From: Candidatus Ruthia sp. Plio_17_S18
GTDB taxonomy: Bacteria; Pseudomonadota; Gammaproteobacteria; PS1; Pseudothioglobaceae
Reading direction: 5' to 3'
Assembly: GCA_021730105.1 (NCBI GenBank)
Contig: CP072538.1
Coordinates: 124,001-188,000, forward strand
DNA length: 64,000 bases
This document shows positions 9,260 through 18,912 of the stretch, piece by piece. The notes under the pieces were generated by a model that worked only from the letters and a program-made list of their open reading frames with translations, made no database searches and was not told the DNA's origin. The translations under genes and the position numbers were made by a program. Each line of letters begins with the position of its first letter. Position 1 is the first letter of the stretch.

Positions 9260-10096
9260 ACTATGAATCGGAGAAGTGTTGATTGCACGCGATACAAAAC
9301 TCATCCATTTTTTTGGCACTTTTTTAGCCGCTGCCAAAGCGTCTTTCTCAGTTAAGAATTCATTAAAAACACAGCTACCTGTGCCACTCATTCTAGCTTG
9401 ACCAATATGATTAGCGCAAGTATCAAGGTGTTCTAGTGCAACACCAATTTCTGCCTCTGATGTTATGGCCGCCTGTAAGCAGTCATTATGAGTATTTACA
9501 AGTTCAGAGAAGCTGGCTATTTTCCCTTGAGGCTTGCTCACTGTCAATGCATAATGAGAAAAAATTTCTTTAGTTGAAGTGTGTTGGTTAATAAAGACCA
9601 CTAAAAAATAATGATTAGGTGTTTTAACAGTACTTAGAATTTCTCCCATACCTTCCGCCCAAGCGCTTTTAGCAAAGATAAATACGGGCACATCTGCACC
9701 TAAACTTAACCCCAACTTCATCAGTTGCACTTGGGTTAATTTTGTATCCCAAAGTTGATTAAGTGCCACTAATGTGGTTGCTGCATCTGAAGAGCCACCA
9801 CCTAAACCGCCACCCATTGGAATATTTTTAACGATTGAGAGGTTAGCACCCAATGTTGTGCCAGTGTGTTGTTGAAGCGCTTTGGCCGCTTGAACGATTA
9901 AATCTTGGTCTTGCTCTACATCTTCGTTGCCACTAATGCGTTTAATAACGCCATTATTAGTGATAGAAAGTTTTAATTCATCGTAATAATCAAGCAACTG
10001 AAAAATGGTTTGTAAACTATGATAACCATCCTTTCTTTTGTTGTTAATGTGCAAAAATAAGTTAATTTTTGCAGGGGCAAGCCAAATGCTAGACAT
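9239..10096 (-). CDS. ispE: 4-diphosphocytidyl-2-C-methyl-D-erythritol kinase
   Basis: GHMP-family kinase of the MEP isoprenoid pathway. The 285 residues have [10 protein letters not shown] at the N-terminus, the GHMP glycine loop [14 protein letters not shown] (93-106) and a late S-G-T-G-S-C-V-F motif. The last six codons and the stop lie inside the tRNA-Gln gene. The start overlaps orn by 8 bases. Length is normal (E. coli 283), so using the tRNA sequence as the C-terminus costs nothing visible. Confidence 0.95.
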   Translation of the reverse strand: MSSIWLAPAKINLFLHINNKRKDGYHSLQTIFQLLDYYDELKLSITNNGVIKRISGNEDVEQDQDLIVQAAKALQQHTGTTLGANLSIVKNIPMGGGLGGGSSDAATTLVALNQLWDTKLTQVQLMKLGLSLGADVPVFIFAKSAWAEGMGEILSTVKTPNHYFLVVFINQHTSTKEIFSHYALTVSKPQGKIASFSELVNTHNDCLQAAITSEAEIGVALEHLDTCANHIGQARMSGTGSCVFNEFLTEKDALAAAKKVPKKWMSFVSRAINTSPIHSWAVAKR

Positions 10097-10631
10097 TAAT
10101 AAAAACGTTTCGGTAATGCTTTAACTCATTAATTGAGTCTTGGATATCAGAAAGTGCCAAATGTGCGGAGTCTTTTTCAAAGGCCATTTTTGCATTAGGC
10201 TTCCAGCGCACAACCAGCTCTTTAAGGGTGGAAACATCAATATGACGGTAGTGAAAGAATTGCTCTAGTTTTGGCATGTAGTTATACAAAAAACGCCTAT
10301 CTTGACAAACAGTATTGCCACACATTGGTGAAGCGCCTTTGTTAACATATTTTTTTAAAAATTCTAAGGTTTGGGCTTCCGCTTGTTTACAAGAAAGGTC
10401 GCTTTCTCTAACGTGCCTAAGTAGCCCAGAACTGGTATGGTGTTCGGTATTCCACTGATCCATATTATTTAAAATTTCATCATTTTGATGAATGGCTAAA
10501 GAAGGACCTCGTGCCATAATATGAAGTTGTGCATCAGTAACAATAGTGGCAATTTCAATAATGACATCTTTTTCAGGCATAAGCCCTGTCATCTCTAAAT
10601 CAATCCAAATTAGGCTAGTTTCTTTATTCAT
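10089..10631 (-). CDS. orn: Oligoribonuclease
   Basis: 3'-5' exonuclease of the DEDDh family that degrades 2-5 nt RNAs, including pGpG; essential in many Gammaproteobacteria. The 180 residues begin with the catalytic W-I-D-L-E-M-T-G-L (D11, E13) and carry the later catalytic [12 protein letters not shown] (H and D). I took the ATG at 10631; a TTG two codons upstream is also in frame. Confidence 0.96.
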   Translation of the reverse strand: MNKETSLIWIDLEMTGLMPEKDVIIEIATIVTDAQLHIMARGPSLAIHQNDEILNNMDQWNTEHHTSSGLLRHVRESDLSCKQAEAQTLEFLKKYVNKGASPMCGNTVCQDRRFLYNYMPKLEQFFHYRHIDVSTLKELVVRWKPNAKMAFEKDSAHLALSDIQDSINELKHYRNVFINV

Positions 10632-10645
10632 TATCAAGTCCTATA

Positions 10646-11665
10646 TTAACAACCAGTTGATTCACGGACAAAATCATCCAATTTTTGATGGGCTGCACCG
10701 CTGTTTAAAATGTTAAGTGCTTTATTAACACCATCTTGTAGTGAATTTGCAAGCCCGCACACATAAATAGCTGCACCTGAATTAAGGGCAATGATATTTT
10801 TGGCCACGCCACCTTTGCCATCAAGTGCTTGTTGAATCAGTACTAATGAATCATCCGCATTATTAACTTTAATGTCATTTAAATCACCCAGTGGCAAACT
10901 AAAATCAACAGGGTTGATAGTGTAAGCGCTAACTTGGCCATCTTTTAATTCGGCTACAAACGTGTCATCAGCAATTGAAATTTCATCTAAGCCATCTTTA
11001 GAATGCACAACCATGATATGTTTAGCGCCTAAATTTTTTAAAACATGAGCAATCGGTTCAACTAAAGATTGAGTATAAACACCCATGACTTGATTAGGTG
11101 TTTTGGCAGGGTTGGTTAATGGACCTAGGACATTAAAAATAGTTCTAATGGCGAGGTCTTTACGCGCGCCAATAGCGTGTTTCATGGCAACATGATGAAA
11201 AGGTGCAAACATAAACCCTACGCCAATTTTTTCAATACATTTACTAATTTTTTCAACACTCATATCAAGATTAACACCCGCTGCTTTTAAGACATCAGCA
11301 CTGCCTGATTTTGAAGAGACACTACTATTGCCATGCTTAGCAACCGAACCACCAGCAGCAGCTACAACAAAGGCACACGCAGTGGAGATATTAAACAGTC
11401 CCAGTCCATCACCACCCGTGCCACAAGTATCCACTAAGTGTTTAGTATTTTTAATGGTGACACCTTTGACCAAAGAGCGCATGATTTTGGCAGCGGCGGT
11501 AATTTCATCAACACTTTCACCTTTTATCGCAAGGCCAACCAAAAAGCCACCAATTTGTGCATCAGTGGCTTTGCCTGTCATGATGTCATTCATTACAGTG
11601 TGCATCTCATTTTCACTAAGGTTTTGTTTTTTAATAATTTGTTTAATTGCTTGTTGTATGTTCAT
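10646..11665 (-). CDS. trpD: Anthranilate phosphoribosyltransferase
   Basis: Joins anthranilate and PRPP in tryptophan synthesis. The 339 residues hold the PRPP loop D-T-C-G-T-G-G-D-G (79-87), the K-H-G-N-x-S-V-S-S-x-S-G-S-A-D anthranilate-site stretch near 109-123, and G-P-L-T-N-P. No other trp gene is adjacent, so the pathway genes are scattered. It starts 4 bases after the pepP stop, suggesting cotranscription. Confidence 0.96.
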   Translation of the reverse strand: MNIQQAIKQIIKKQNLSENEMHTVMNDIMTGKATDAQIGGFLVGLAIKGESVDEITAAAKIMRSLVKGVTIKNTKHLVDTCGTGGDGLGLFNISTACAFVVAAAGGSVAKHGNSSVSSKSGSADVLKAAGVNLDMSVEKISKCIEKIGVGFMFAPFHHVAMKHAIGARKDLAIRTIFNVLGPLTNPAKTPNQVMGVYTQSLVEPIAHVLKNLGAKHIMVVHSKDGLDEISIADDTFVAELKDGQVSAYTINPVDFSLPLGDLNDIKVNNADDSLVLIQQALDGKGGVAKNIIALNSGAAIYVCGLANSLQDGVNKALNILNSGAAHQKLDDFVRESTGC

Positions 11666-11669
11666 AGTG

Positions 11670-12887
11670 TTATTGGCTCATGAGTGACTCAATGTCGTTG
11701 ATTTCCTTAGCGAGGGATTTGGTTAGTACTTTATTTCCTGATGTGGTTACTAATACATCGTCTTCAATTCTGATACCAATATCGTGATAAATTGGATTAA
11801 TTTTATCATCCTTACGAATATAAATGCCGGGTTCGACAGTGGTTATCATGCCAGCTACAAATTTTCTGTGATGAGCGTCTTTTTTGTACTGACCCACATC
11901 ATGCACATCAAGACCAAGCCAATGCCCTGTACCATGCATATAAAACTGTGATAAATCACCACCAATCTTTAATATGCCAAGGTTAATTAAACCTTGTTCG
12001 ATTGTATTAGTAGCAACTTTATGAGGCTTATTAATTTTTACACCGGGTTTGATGGTATTGATGGCATTGATTTGAGCATCAAGCACAATCTGATAAATTT
12101 GTTTCTGTGCACGAGAAAATTTACCACTAATTGGAAAAGTTCGGGTGATATCTGAAGCGTAGCAATCCACTTCAGCGCCAGCATCAATTAAAACTAAGTC
12201 GCCTTTATTGAGTTTTTTGTTATTTTCTATGTAATGTAGTACGCAAGCATTTTCACCCCCTGCAACAATAGGTGTGTAAGCATGTTGAGCGTTATTTCTA
12301 GTAAAGTGTCCGTCAAAAATACTTTGCACCTCAAATTCAAACATATTGGGCTGAATTGCTTGCATTGCTAATTGGTGCGCTTTGATTGAAATATTGGCAA
12401 CTTTTTGCATGGTGCTTATCTCAAGTTCGTCTTTAATAAGGCGCATCTCGTGCAAAGTTGGGGCGAGTGATCTCAATTGATGGTTTGATAAAAGGCGTGA
12501 AATGTCGTTGTCTAATTGGCAGGTTTTAGCATCAAAATAAACTTGATTGTTAAGAGTTATTTGGGGTAATTTTTCTTTTAATAAGTCTATAGAAAAAGCA
12601 TGATTTGATTTTAAGGCATTGGGCGCATCATCAACTCCTAAACGTTTTCCATCCCAAATTTCACGTGCTTTGTCTTTAGGACGTAAAAATATTGTATAGT
12701 TATTTTTAGAAAAAACTGCCAGAGCTTCAGGCTCTTGGAAGCTAGTTAGGTAGTAAAAATCACTATGTGCGCGGAAAGGGTAATTAACATCACCAGAGCG
12801 ATTCTGCTCAGGATTGGTGCTAATAATAACAATTGCATTGCTGTCAAGCTGGTTTAACAGTGCATGTCTTCTTTTTTGATGTATCAT
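11670..12887 (-). CDS. pepP: Xaa-Pro aminopeptidase
   Basis: Metallopeptidase releasing N-terminal residues before proline. Length 405 (E. coli 441). An N-terminal AMP_N-like domain is followed by the pita-bread fold with all metal ligands visible: D-A-G-A (first Asp), S-D-I-T-R-T-F (second Asp), G-T-G-H-W-L-G-L-D-V-H-D (His), T-V-E-P-G (Glu) and G-I-R-I-E-D-D (Glu). It is divergent from rsmE. Confidence 0.94.
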   Translation of the reverse strand: MIHQKRRHALLNQLDSNAIVIISTNPEQNRSGDVNYPFRAHSDFYYLTSFQEPEALAVFSKNNYTIFLRPKDKAREIWDGKRLGVDDAPNALKSNHAFSIDLLKEKLPQITLNNQVYFDAKTCQLDNDISRLLSNHQLRSLAPTLHEMRLIKDELEISTMQKVANISIKAHQLAMQAIQPNMFEFEVQSIFDGHFTRNNAQHAYTPIVAGGENACVLHYIENNKKLNKGDLVLIDAGAEVDCYASDITRTFPISGKFSRAQKQIYQIVLDAQINAINTIKPGVKINKPHKVATNTIEQGLINLGILKIGGDLSQFYMHGTGHWLGLDVHDVGQYKKDAHHRKFVAGMITTVEPGIYIRKDDKINPIYHDIGIRIEDDVLVTTSGNKVLTKSLAKEINDIESLMSQ

Positions 12888-12953
12888 TTTTTATCAAATA
12901 TGGCTTAATTGTATGAACATTTCTATTCACTATTTATTATGCACAAAGATACC

Positions 12954-13670
12954 ATGAAACACGTACGATTGTACCAAAATGCCCCTTTGCAAATTAATCA
13001 GAAATTAATGCTTGATGAATATGCATCACGCCACTTGGCAAAAGTGTTGCGCTTTCCGCAAGGCCAAGAGATTACTTTATTTAATGGCGATGGCAAGAAC
13101 TATTTAGCTACACTTGTGCAAGTAAAAAAATATTGTGAGGTTGAAGTGCACACTTGCATTCAGAATACGTCTGAGTCTAAATTGGACATCACGTTGGTTC
13201 AAGGTATTGCCAAAGGCGAAAAGATGGATTTTTTAATGCAAAAATCAGTTGAACTGGGGGTGAATAAAATCATACCTATTTTTAGTGAATACTGTGTAGT
13301 TCGACTCAAAGGCGAAAAATTACAAAAGCGTATGGTGCATTGGCAAAAAATCATCATTGGTGCTTGCGAACAATCGGGTAGATCTATCGTGCCAAGTTTA
13401 GTTTCAGCAATGAATTTTGAGGATTTTATTGACACTGAGTTTGTCAATGGGTTTGTGCTTCATCATCGTGCTAAGTGCTCATTGTTAGAAATAAATAAGG
13501 TTAATCAAGCGACTATTATTATCGGACCAGAAGGTGGATTGAGCGGTCAAGAAATTGCAAATGCAAATGCGCAAGGCTCTCAAAGTTTGCTCTTAGGCTC
13601 AAGAGTGTTAAGAACTGAAACCGCCTCATTAGCAGCCATTGCCAATATACAGTTGTTATGGGGTGGTTAA
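12954..13670 (+). CDS. rsmE: 16S rRNA (uracil1498-N3)-methyltransferase
   Basis: SPOUT-class methyltransferase acting on 16S rRNA U1498. The 238 residues end with the knotted SAM site: I-I-G-P-E-G-G-L-S-G-Q-E followed by L-L-G-S-R-V-L-R-T-E-T-A. The N-terminal PUA-like part begins R-L-Y-Q-N. I chose the ATG at 12954 for agreement with family starts; in-frame ATG 12939 and TTG 12909 exist upstream. It converges with the dsrS-like gene, overlapping by 15 bases. Confidence 0.93.
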   Translation: MKHVRLYQNAPLQINQKLMLDEYASRHLAKVLRFPQGQEITLFNGDGKNYLATLVQVKKYCEVEVHTCIQNTSESKLDITLVQGIAKGEKMDFLMQKSVELGVNKIIPIFSEYCVVRLKGEKLQKRMVHWQKIIIGACEQSGRSIVPSLVSAMNFEDFIDTEFVNGFVLHHRAKCSLLEINKVNQATIIIGPEGGLSGQEIANANAQGSQSLLLGSRVLRTETASLAAIANIQLLWGG

Positions 13671-14696
13671 TACGTTTAGGGCTTTTTGAATAGGCTCTAA
13701 TACATTGATAAGTTTTTTACGAATAGCAGAGCCTGTTAAATTGTGCGCTGAAATGGTACTGACGACTAAACGTTCACTCACACCTGCTAATAACATTCTA
13801 GCAAAGAGTTTTTCTTTTTCATCTTTTACGTCATGAGTGATGACATTGGCTTGATTAATAATATCGTCAATAGATTCTTTACAAGTCATTAAGGGGTGAG
13901 ATAGATATCGCCCAAGTGCGTCCAATGTGCGATACAAGATAGTTTCTTGGTTGATTTTTTTTAAGATATGAATTAAAGTTTTTAATAGCAATTGCGCCTG
14001 TTCGTTAGAAACGATTTGTAGGTCTTGATGTTTAAAATCAAGCGGAATTATGTTAACTGTGTTGGGTAGGTTGTTTTTCATGCGCTCAATAAAACCAACC
14101 AAAATTGCTGTTTTCCTTTGGCCTTGTTTCCATAATGTAGTCTTTTCTTCTTTGCTAATCAAATCTTTTTGTAATATTAAATTAGTGGTATCAATTAATT
14201 GTTCTATATCCTGTGTAAAGGGCAAAAATTCCAGTAAATAGTGGGCAATATCTTTGCCAACTTCGGTATTAACACACAAATCTTTAGTAAGCAGGAAGCG
14301 TCCAATTTCGGCTTGATTGTCAGTATTAGTAGCGCACCACCAAGCTAGTTTTAGCACATCTTTATCAAGGTTAGTTGCATTTGATACCGCCACAACCGCT
14401 TCAACCTCGCCCAGTTTGAGTAATGATGCAAGGTTTGATGATGCCACTTGTCCCATTCTTGACCAACATTTTAAATACGATGGATAGCCACCCATTGCAC
14501 CTAGTATTTGGTTAATCAGAAGTTTTTTAACTGCCTTAATATAGGCGTCGCTATCATTCGTTGGGTTTAAATCAATCACTTGTTCTTTGAATTGTGCATT
14601 GAGTCCAACGACTACAAATTTATAAGTATCAATACGAATTGCAATTGAGGTAGCAATCAGAACATTTAGTTTAAGAGTATCTTCAGTGCTTAGCAT
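13656..14696 (-). CDS. dsrS: DsrS-like protein of sulfur oxidisers (function unknown)
   Basis: 346 residues without a transmembrane segment or an enzymatic motif that I recognise. The start S-x-E-D-T-L-K-L-N-V-L and the stretch G-G-Y-P-S-Y-L-K-C-W-S-R-M-G-Q followed by L-G-E-V-E-A-V-V-A-V recall DsrS, a soluble protein encoded with the reverse dissimilatory sulfite reductase genes in purple and other sulfur-oxidising Gammaproteobacteria. This is recall of family sequence, not a search. Here the gene is not in a dsr operon but follows proC and a YgfX-like gene. Intact and of normal length, so probably functional. Confidence 0.55.
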   Translation of the reverse strand: MLSTEDTLKLNVLIATSIAIRIDTYKFVVVGLNAQFKEQVIDLNPTNDSDAYIKAVKKLLINQILGAMGGYPSYLKCWSRMGQVASSNLASLLKLGEVEAVVAVSNATNLDKDVLKLAWWCATNTDNQAEIGRFLLTKDLCVNTEVGKDIAHYLLEFLPFTQDIEQLIDTTNLILQKDLISKEEKTTLWKQGQRKTAILVGFIERMKNNLPNTVNIIPLDFKHQDLQIVSNEQAQLLLKTLIHILKKINQETILYRTLDALGRYLSHPLMTCKESIDDIINQANVITHDVKDEKEKLFARMLLAGVSERLVVSTISAHNLTGSAIRKKLINVLEPIQKALNVLTTP

Positions 14697-14742
14697 TTAA
14701 AATCCTATTGATTTGTGATAATGAGCGATTGGCAAAGAGTCT

Positions 14743-15033
14743 TTAAAAATCACCAGTGACTATTACTAAAAATCTAAATTGATATGCACAGTAAACTTGA
14801 GGGTATTCATAAGTCTGACGGTGGTTATTTGTTGTTTTAATTAAATCTTTGGTAAGGTTAATTTCTTTAATGGCATTAATGGCATTATTTGTTAGTAATA
14901 AAATTCGCCTATTAAAATAATACCAATTAAATGCGTACTTCCAAGCAACAAACAAAGTTAATAGGTATAGCAACGTTGATAAAATAAAATAACTTTTTGA
15001 GGGTTTAAGTGTAATGTTTAATGATTCACTCAT
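14743..15033 (-). CDS. Small membrane protein, YgfX-like, possibly truncated
   Basis: 96 residues with L-K-P-S near the start and a hydrophobic N-terminal half, the layout of YgfX/CptA-type inner-membrane proteins. The frame hits TAA at 14743-14745, but translation beyond it stays open for 19 more codons (starting R-L-F-A-N-R-S-L-S-Q-I-N-R) to a TGA at 14683-14685 that overlaps the start of the next gene. This suggests the original gene ended at 14683 and the TAA is a recent nonsense mutation. It overlaps proC by 8 bases. Confidence 0.5.
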   Translation of the reverse strand: MSESLNITLKPSKSYFILSTLLYLLTLFVAWKYAFNWYYFNRRILLLTNNAINAIKEINLTKDLIKTTNNHRQTYEYPQVYCAYQFRFLVIVTGDF

Positions 15034-15853
15034 TACAACCCAGTTCTATACCTATCTCATTTGCCCTATCAAAAGCAGCACGCATTGCATGGGCAATAAT
15101 AACTTCAAAGTCTTGATCTTGGAAAGATTCAATTGCCGCTTGAGTTGTGCCATTTTTTGAGGTGACTTTATTGCGGAGTTGTTGAGGTGAATCTTCAGAA
15201 CTACTTGCAATCATGCTTGCACCCAGTGCAGTTTGAATGCTTAATTTTTGCGCAACCGCCTCATCTAGTCCTAATGCTGCACCAGCTCTAGTCATCGACT
15301 CAAGCATTAAGAAAAAATACGCAGGACCACTACCAGAAACTGCTGTGATTGCATCTAATAAGCGCTCATCGTCTACCCATAAGCATTTGCCCACAGAGTT
15401 GAGTATGCGCTCTGCTAAGGATTTTTGTTTGTCTGACACGTGCTCATTAGCAAATAAACCTGTGATCCCTTGATTAAGCAAGGCGGGTGTGTTGGGCATT
15501 GTTCGTACAATAGCTTGGCTATCACCTATCCAGCGTTCAATATCACGTGATCTAACACCTGCAGCAATGGATATAATGAGTGTGTTGGTTGTAAGTTTGT
15601 CTTTTAAGTCTTTACAAACACTAGATAATATCTGTGGTTTAACAGCAAGAACAATAACGCTACACTGCGCTGCAAGTTTGGCATTATCCGTAAAAACCTC
15701 AAGGTTAAATTCAGCCTTTCGAAGGGATAATAACGCCTCGTTGGCGTCACTAATTTTGATTTGATTGTGCTTAGTGCCATTATTAATAAGCCCAGAAATG
15801 ATAGCATGTGCCATGTTGCCAGCGCCGATAAAACCGATGAGTGAGTTTTGCAT
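15026..15853 (-). CDS. proC: Pyrroline-5-carboxylate reductase
   Basis: NAD(P)H-dependent last step of proline synthesis. The 275 residues open with the Rossmann loop G-F-I-G-A-G-N-M-A-H-A-I-I and carry A-V-K-P-Q, M-P-N-T-P-A and the signature A-V-S-G-S-G-P-A-Y-F-F in the C-terminal dimerisation domain. ProA is encoded at 30 kb. Divergent from gph. Confidence 0.96.
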   Translation of the reverse strand: MQNSLIGFIGAGNMAHAIISGLINNGTKHNQIKISDANEALLSLRKAEFNLEVFTDNAKLAAQCSVIVLAVKPQILSSVCKDLKDKLTTNTLIISIAAGVRSRDIERWIGDSQAIVRTMPNTPALLNQGITGLFANEHVSDKQKSLAERILNSVGKCLWVDDERLLDAITAVSGSGPAYFFLMLESMTRAGAALGLDEAVAQKLSIQTALGASMIASSSEDSPQQLRNKVTSKNGTTQAAIESFQDQDFEVIIAHAMRAAFDRANEIGIELGCNE

Positions 15854-15925
15854 AACGAATATTTGAAGAAATAATATAATGTATATTCTACCAAAATAGT
15901 GTTGTTAAAAAATACAAGGATGACA

Positions 15926-16594
15926 ATGAAATTTTTTAATCCAAAATTAATTATGATTGATGTAGACGGAACTTTGGTTGATAGTGTTCCAGATTTGGCC
16001 TATTGTGTCGATGAATTGATGAAAGCAATGAATAGAGCACCATGGGGCGAGGCTAAGGTGCGTCATTGGGTTGGTAATGGTGTACCAAAACTAGTAGAAA
16101 GGTCACTGACTGGCGAGCTTGAGGCAAACGTTAATAAACAAGATTTTGACAAGGCCTATCCAATTTTCTTAGAGTTGTATAGTGTTAATACTTCCGTGCG
16201 TTCGTGTTTATATAGTGGCGTAAAAGAGGGTCTAGATTATTTAAAAAAACAAGGTTATATACTAGGTTGTGTAACCAATAAGGCCGAGCAATTCACCTTG
16301 CCAATTTTAAAAGATTTAGGTATTTTTGATTATTTTGGGTTGGTGGTTTCTGGCGATACCTTGACAAAGAAAAAGCCAGACCCGTTGCCACTATTACACA
16401 GTGCTGAATTTTTTAATATTAATCCACAAGATTGCTTAATGCTTGGTGATTCAACCAGTGATGTAGCCGCCTCACGCGCTGCTGGATTTGAAGTTATTTG
16501 TATGTCTTATGGGTACAATCACGGCGAGGATATTAGAAATGTCCATCCAGATTTGGTGATTGATTCAATGGCTGAACTTAAAGATTATTTATAG
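15926..16594 (+). CDS. gph: Phosphoglycolate phosphatase (HAD family)
   Basis: Haloacid dehalogenase phosphatase: D-V-D-G-T-L-V-D-S at 12-20 (nucleophile D12), V-T-N-K (motif II), K-K-K-P-D-P-L-P-L (motif III) and L-G-D-S-T-S-D (motif IV). In an autotroph it would remove 2-phosphoglycolate made by RubisCO oxygenation. The ATG at 15926 is taken because AAGGA ends 5 bases before it; in-frame ATGs lie at 15899 (codon TTG) and 15920. 222 residues, as in the family. Confidence 0.88.
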   Translation: MKFFNPKLIMIDVDGTLVDSVPDLAYCVDELMKAMNRAPWGEAKVRHWVGNGVPKLVERSLTGELEANVNKQDFDKAYPIFLELYSVNTSVRSCLYSGVKEGLDYLKKQGYILGCVTNKAEQFTLPILKDLGIFDYFGLVVSGDTLTKKKPDPLPLLHSAEFFNINPQDCLMLGDSTSDVAASRAAGFEVICMSYGYNHGEDIRNVHPDLVIDSMAELKDYL

Positions 16595-16618
16595 CCAGTA
16601 TCAGTAAAATGTATTCAC

Positions 16619-17857
16619 ATGGATACATTTGATAACCAACATATTTGGCACCCATATGCCAAAATTCCTAACGAGGATCCCACTTATTTGGTTGAATCAG
16701 CTAAGGGTGTTTATTTAACTTTAGAAGGTGGTAAACGCGTTATTGATGGCATGAGTTCATGGTGGTCAGCCATTCATGGTTATAACCACCCAGCACTTAA
16801 TAAAGCAATTGAAACCCAGTTAGGGCAAATGTCCCACGTAATGTTTGGCGGGTTAACCCATCAGCCTGCGATTGAGCTTACTAAAACGTTATTGAAGATC
16901 ACACCTGACAATTTAACCAAGGTATTTTTTACCGATTCTGGCTCAGTATCAGTAGAGGTTGCACTCAAAATGGCACTCCAATATTGGCATAATAAACATC
17001 AAGACAATAAGCAAAAATTTATCACCATTCGGGAAGGCTATCATGGCGATACATTTGGTGCCATGAGCGTGTGTGACCCAGATAATGGCATGCACCATTT
17101 ATTTTCAGGTGTATTACCACAACACTTTTTTGTTAAAAGCCCATCTATCGTATCCATGAATGAGGCATTAGCAGATTTGAAAATTGTATTAAAGCAAAGT
17201 GCCAGTTCAATTGCAGCCATGATTTTAGAACCTGTTATACAAAATGCAGGCGGTATGCGAACATACAGCCCACAATATCTACTTAAAGCCAAAGCGCTTT
17301 GTGAGCAATATCATGTTTTATTCATTTTAGATGAGATTGCCACTGGTTTTGGTCGTACTGGACGATTATTTGCACTTGAATATGCCAATGTTAAGCCTGA
17401 TATCTTATGTCTAGGTAAAGCATTAACAGGTGGCTATATGACCTTAGCAGTCACACTAACCACTGATGATATCTCAAATTCGGTAGGTACGCTCATGCAT
17501 GGTCCAACCTTTATGGCAAATCCTTTGGCTTGTGCTGTAGCCAAAGCCAGTATTGAATTATTGCTTAATTCCCCTTGGCGAAGCAACATTGCTAATATTG
17601 AAAAAATATTAAAAACAGAGTTATTACCTCTTCAAAAGCACGCACAAGTCAAAGATGTACGAATTCTAGGTGCTATTGGCGTGATAGAACTCACACATGC
17701 AATTGACACGCAAACAATTCAAAAACATTTGATTGATTTAAGTGTTTGGTTAAGGCCGTATGGAAAATTATTCTATACCATGCCGCCGTTTATAATTACT
17801 GACGATGAACTTTTAACAATTACCAATGCTATTAAAACTATAGTAAGCAGACTATAA
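16619..17857 (+). CDS. bioA: Adenosylmethionine-8-amino-7-oxononanoate aminotransferase
   Basis: PLP aminotransferase of biotin synthesis, using S-adenosylmethionine as amino donor to make 7,8-diaminopelargonate. The 412 residues start with the BioA pattern H-I-W-H-P-Y, and include M-S-S-W-W-S-A-I-H-G-Y-N-H-P, G-S-V-S-V-E-V-A-L-K-M-A, the D-E-I-A-T-G-F-G-R-T-G PLP-aspartate loop and the Schiff-base lysine in C-L-G-K-A-L-T-G-G-Y. No other bio gene is adjacent. Confidence 0.95.
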   Translation: MDTFDNQHIWHPYAKIPNEDPTYLVESAKGVYLTLEGGKRVIDGMSSWWSAIHGYNHPALNKAIETQLGQMSHVMFGGLTHQPAIELTKTLLKITPDNLTKVFFTDSGSVSVEVALKMALQYWHNKHQDNKQKFITIREGYHGDTFGAMSVCDPDNGMHHLFSGVLPQHFFVKSPSIVSMNEALADLKIVLKQSASSIAAMILEPVIQNAGGMRTYSPQYLLKAKALCEQYHVLFILDEIATGFGRTGRLFALEYANVKPDILCLGKALTGGYMTLAVTLTTDDISNSVGTLMHGPTFMANPLACAVAKASIELLLNSPWRSNIANIEKILKTELLPLQKHAQVKDVRILGAIGVIELTHAIDTQTIQKHLIDLSVWLRPYGKLFYTMPPFIITDDELLTITNAIKTIVSRL

Positions 17858-17906
17858 CGCTTGAATTTAGTTAGTGCAATAGACTGTTAAATGAAATTAC
17901 TTGTTA

Positions 17907-18367
17907 CTATTTGCTACAGTTGCCCTTTTCAGCCAGTTCTAATTTAGAAACAGCCCTCATGCCTTTATTAGCATTGACAAGTTCAAGCCCAGCACCACCC
18001 CCCGCCAACGAAAATTTTATATATTGCCGTATAAAATAATTCTTCCCTGTTTTTGTTGTTATAACCAAATCATTTGTAGAAAATTCCGATATCTGTAGAT
18101 ATAGTATGTTTTTTATCACCATCAACTTTCTTCATAGAAAAATATATTTGGAGCTGACTCTCCAATACACTTACCATCAACCCAAATGTCTTTTTTTAGA
18201 GCAGCGCCAACAAAAGAGTCTTTATAAATATATAATACAGAACTTTTTTTTGATGGTTGGTTAAATTGTTTAGCTTTATTAGATTCTTTTACAATTTCTA
18301 GAGGAGCTGTTGCACAACCTCCTAAAAATAAAGTGACTAAAACAAATAGTGTCGTTATTTTGTACAT
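17907..18367 (-). pseudogene. DUF2846-like lipoprotein, broken by two frameshifts
   Basis: The N-terminal part starts at 18367 behind a perfect AAAGGAG ribosome site, with a lipoprotein signal ending L-G-G-C-A. It continues with the DUF2846 pattern (S-S-V-L-Y-I-Y-K-D-S then D-G-K-C-I-G-E-S-A-P-N). It stops at 18122, but the expected continuation is found in the other two minus frames: D-G-D-K-K-H-T-I-S-T-D near 18070-18110 and then T-K-T-G-K-N-Y-F-I-R-Q-Y to 17907. Two small indels therefore split one gene of about 150 codons. Family function is unknown. Confidence 0.75.
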
Positions 18368-18615
18368 TTTTACTCCTTTTATGCTTGAATTAAAATTCAT
18401 AATAATATTGTAAAAAAGTCCTATCTTATACAAAAAATATCTCTTAATACTCAACATGTAGTGATTTTGAGTGGGTAATGCGCGGGAGCTAGAAAACAGC
18501 CCTCAAGTGCAGGTTTTATTAATATTTGTATTTTTTTTTGGAACAATAAAAATGTTGTGAGCTCAAATAATCAAAAGTAATAATATTGTTTACCATTCTG
18601 TCTTATTTCCCTAGT

Positions 18616-18870
18616 TTATTCTGAGTTTTTGTCTCGTTTTTTGATGTATGGGTTAATATGATTTGGTGGGTCTATTTCATTAGTCATGAGCCAATATGCA
18701 TATTCATGGTGGGTATTACACAGCTTCTTTATAGTTTCATATCTTGGCTCTTGCTCTCCTTGTTCAAATCTTTGCACACTTCTCATTTTTATCTTTAACA
18801 AATCTGCCATTTCAGCTTGTGTATAGCCCCCTACCTTCCTTACTAGTTTTAATTTTTCGTTAAATTTCAT
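18616..18870 (-). CDS. XRE-family helix-turn-helix regulator (phage-repressor type)
   Basis: 84 residues, mostly one Cro/C1-type HTH: L-V-R-K-V-G-G-Y-T-Q-A-E-M-A-D-L-L-K-I-K-M-R-S-V-Q-R-F-E-Q-G (broken here by hyphens; residues about 8-38). No second domain apart from a short tail. It faces a divergent promoter at 18878-18907, a 20-bp palindrome and a Cox/excisionase-like gene remnant, the layout of a temperate-phage switch. It is uninterrupted and may still be expressed. Confidence 0.75.
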   Translation of the reverse strand: MKFNEKLKLVRKVGGYTQAEMADLLKIKMRSVQRFEQGEQEPRYETIKKLCNTHHEYAYWLMTNEIDPPNHINPYIKKRDKNSE

Positions 18871-18877
18871 AAAATAC

Positions 18878-18907
18878 TTGACACGATTATAGAATCATTT
18901 GTATAAT
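18878..18907 (+). promoter_or_regulatory. Sigma-70 promoter, TTGACA-18-TATAAT
   Basis: Perfect consensus -35 (18878-18883) and -10 (18902-18907) separated by 18 bases, reading rightward away from the XRE gene. The -35 overlaps ACACGATTAT (18881-18890), which matches 9 of 10 bases of the half-site ACACGACTAT in the palindrome just downstream. Confidence 0.75.
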
Positions 18908-18912
18908 GTGCA

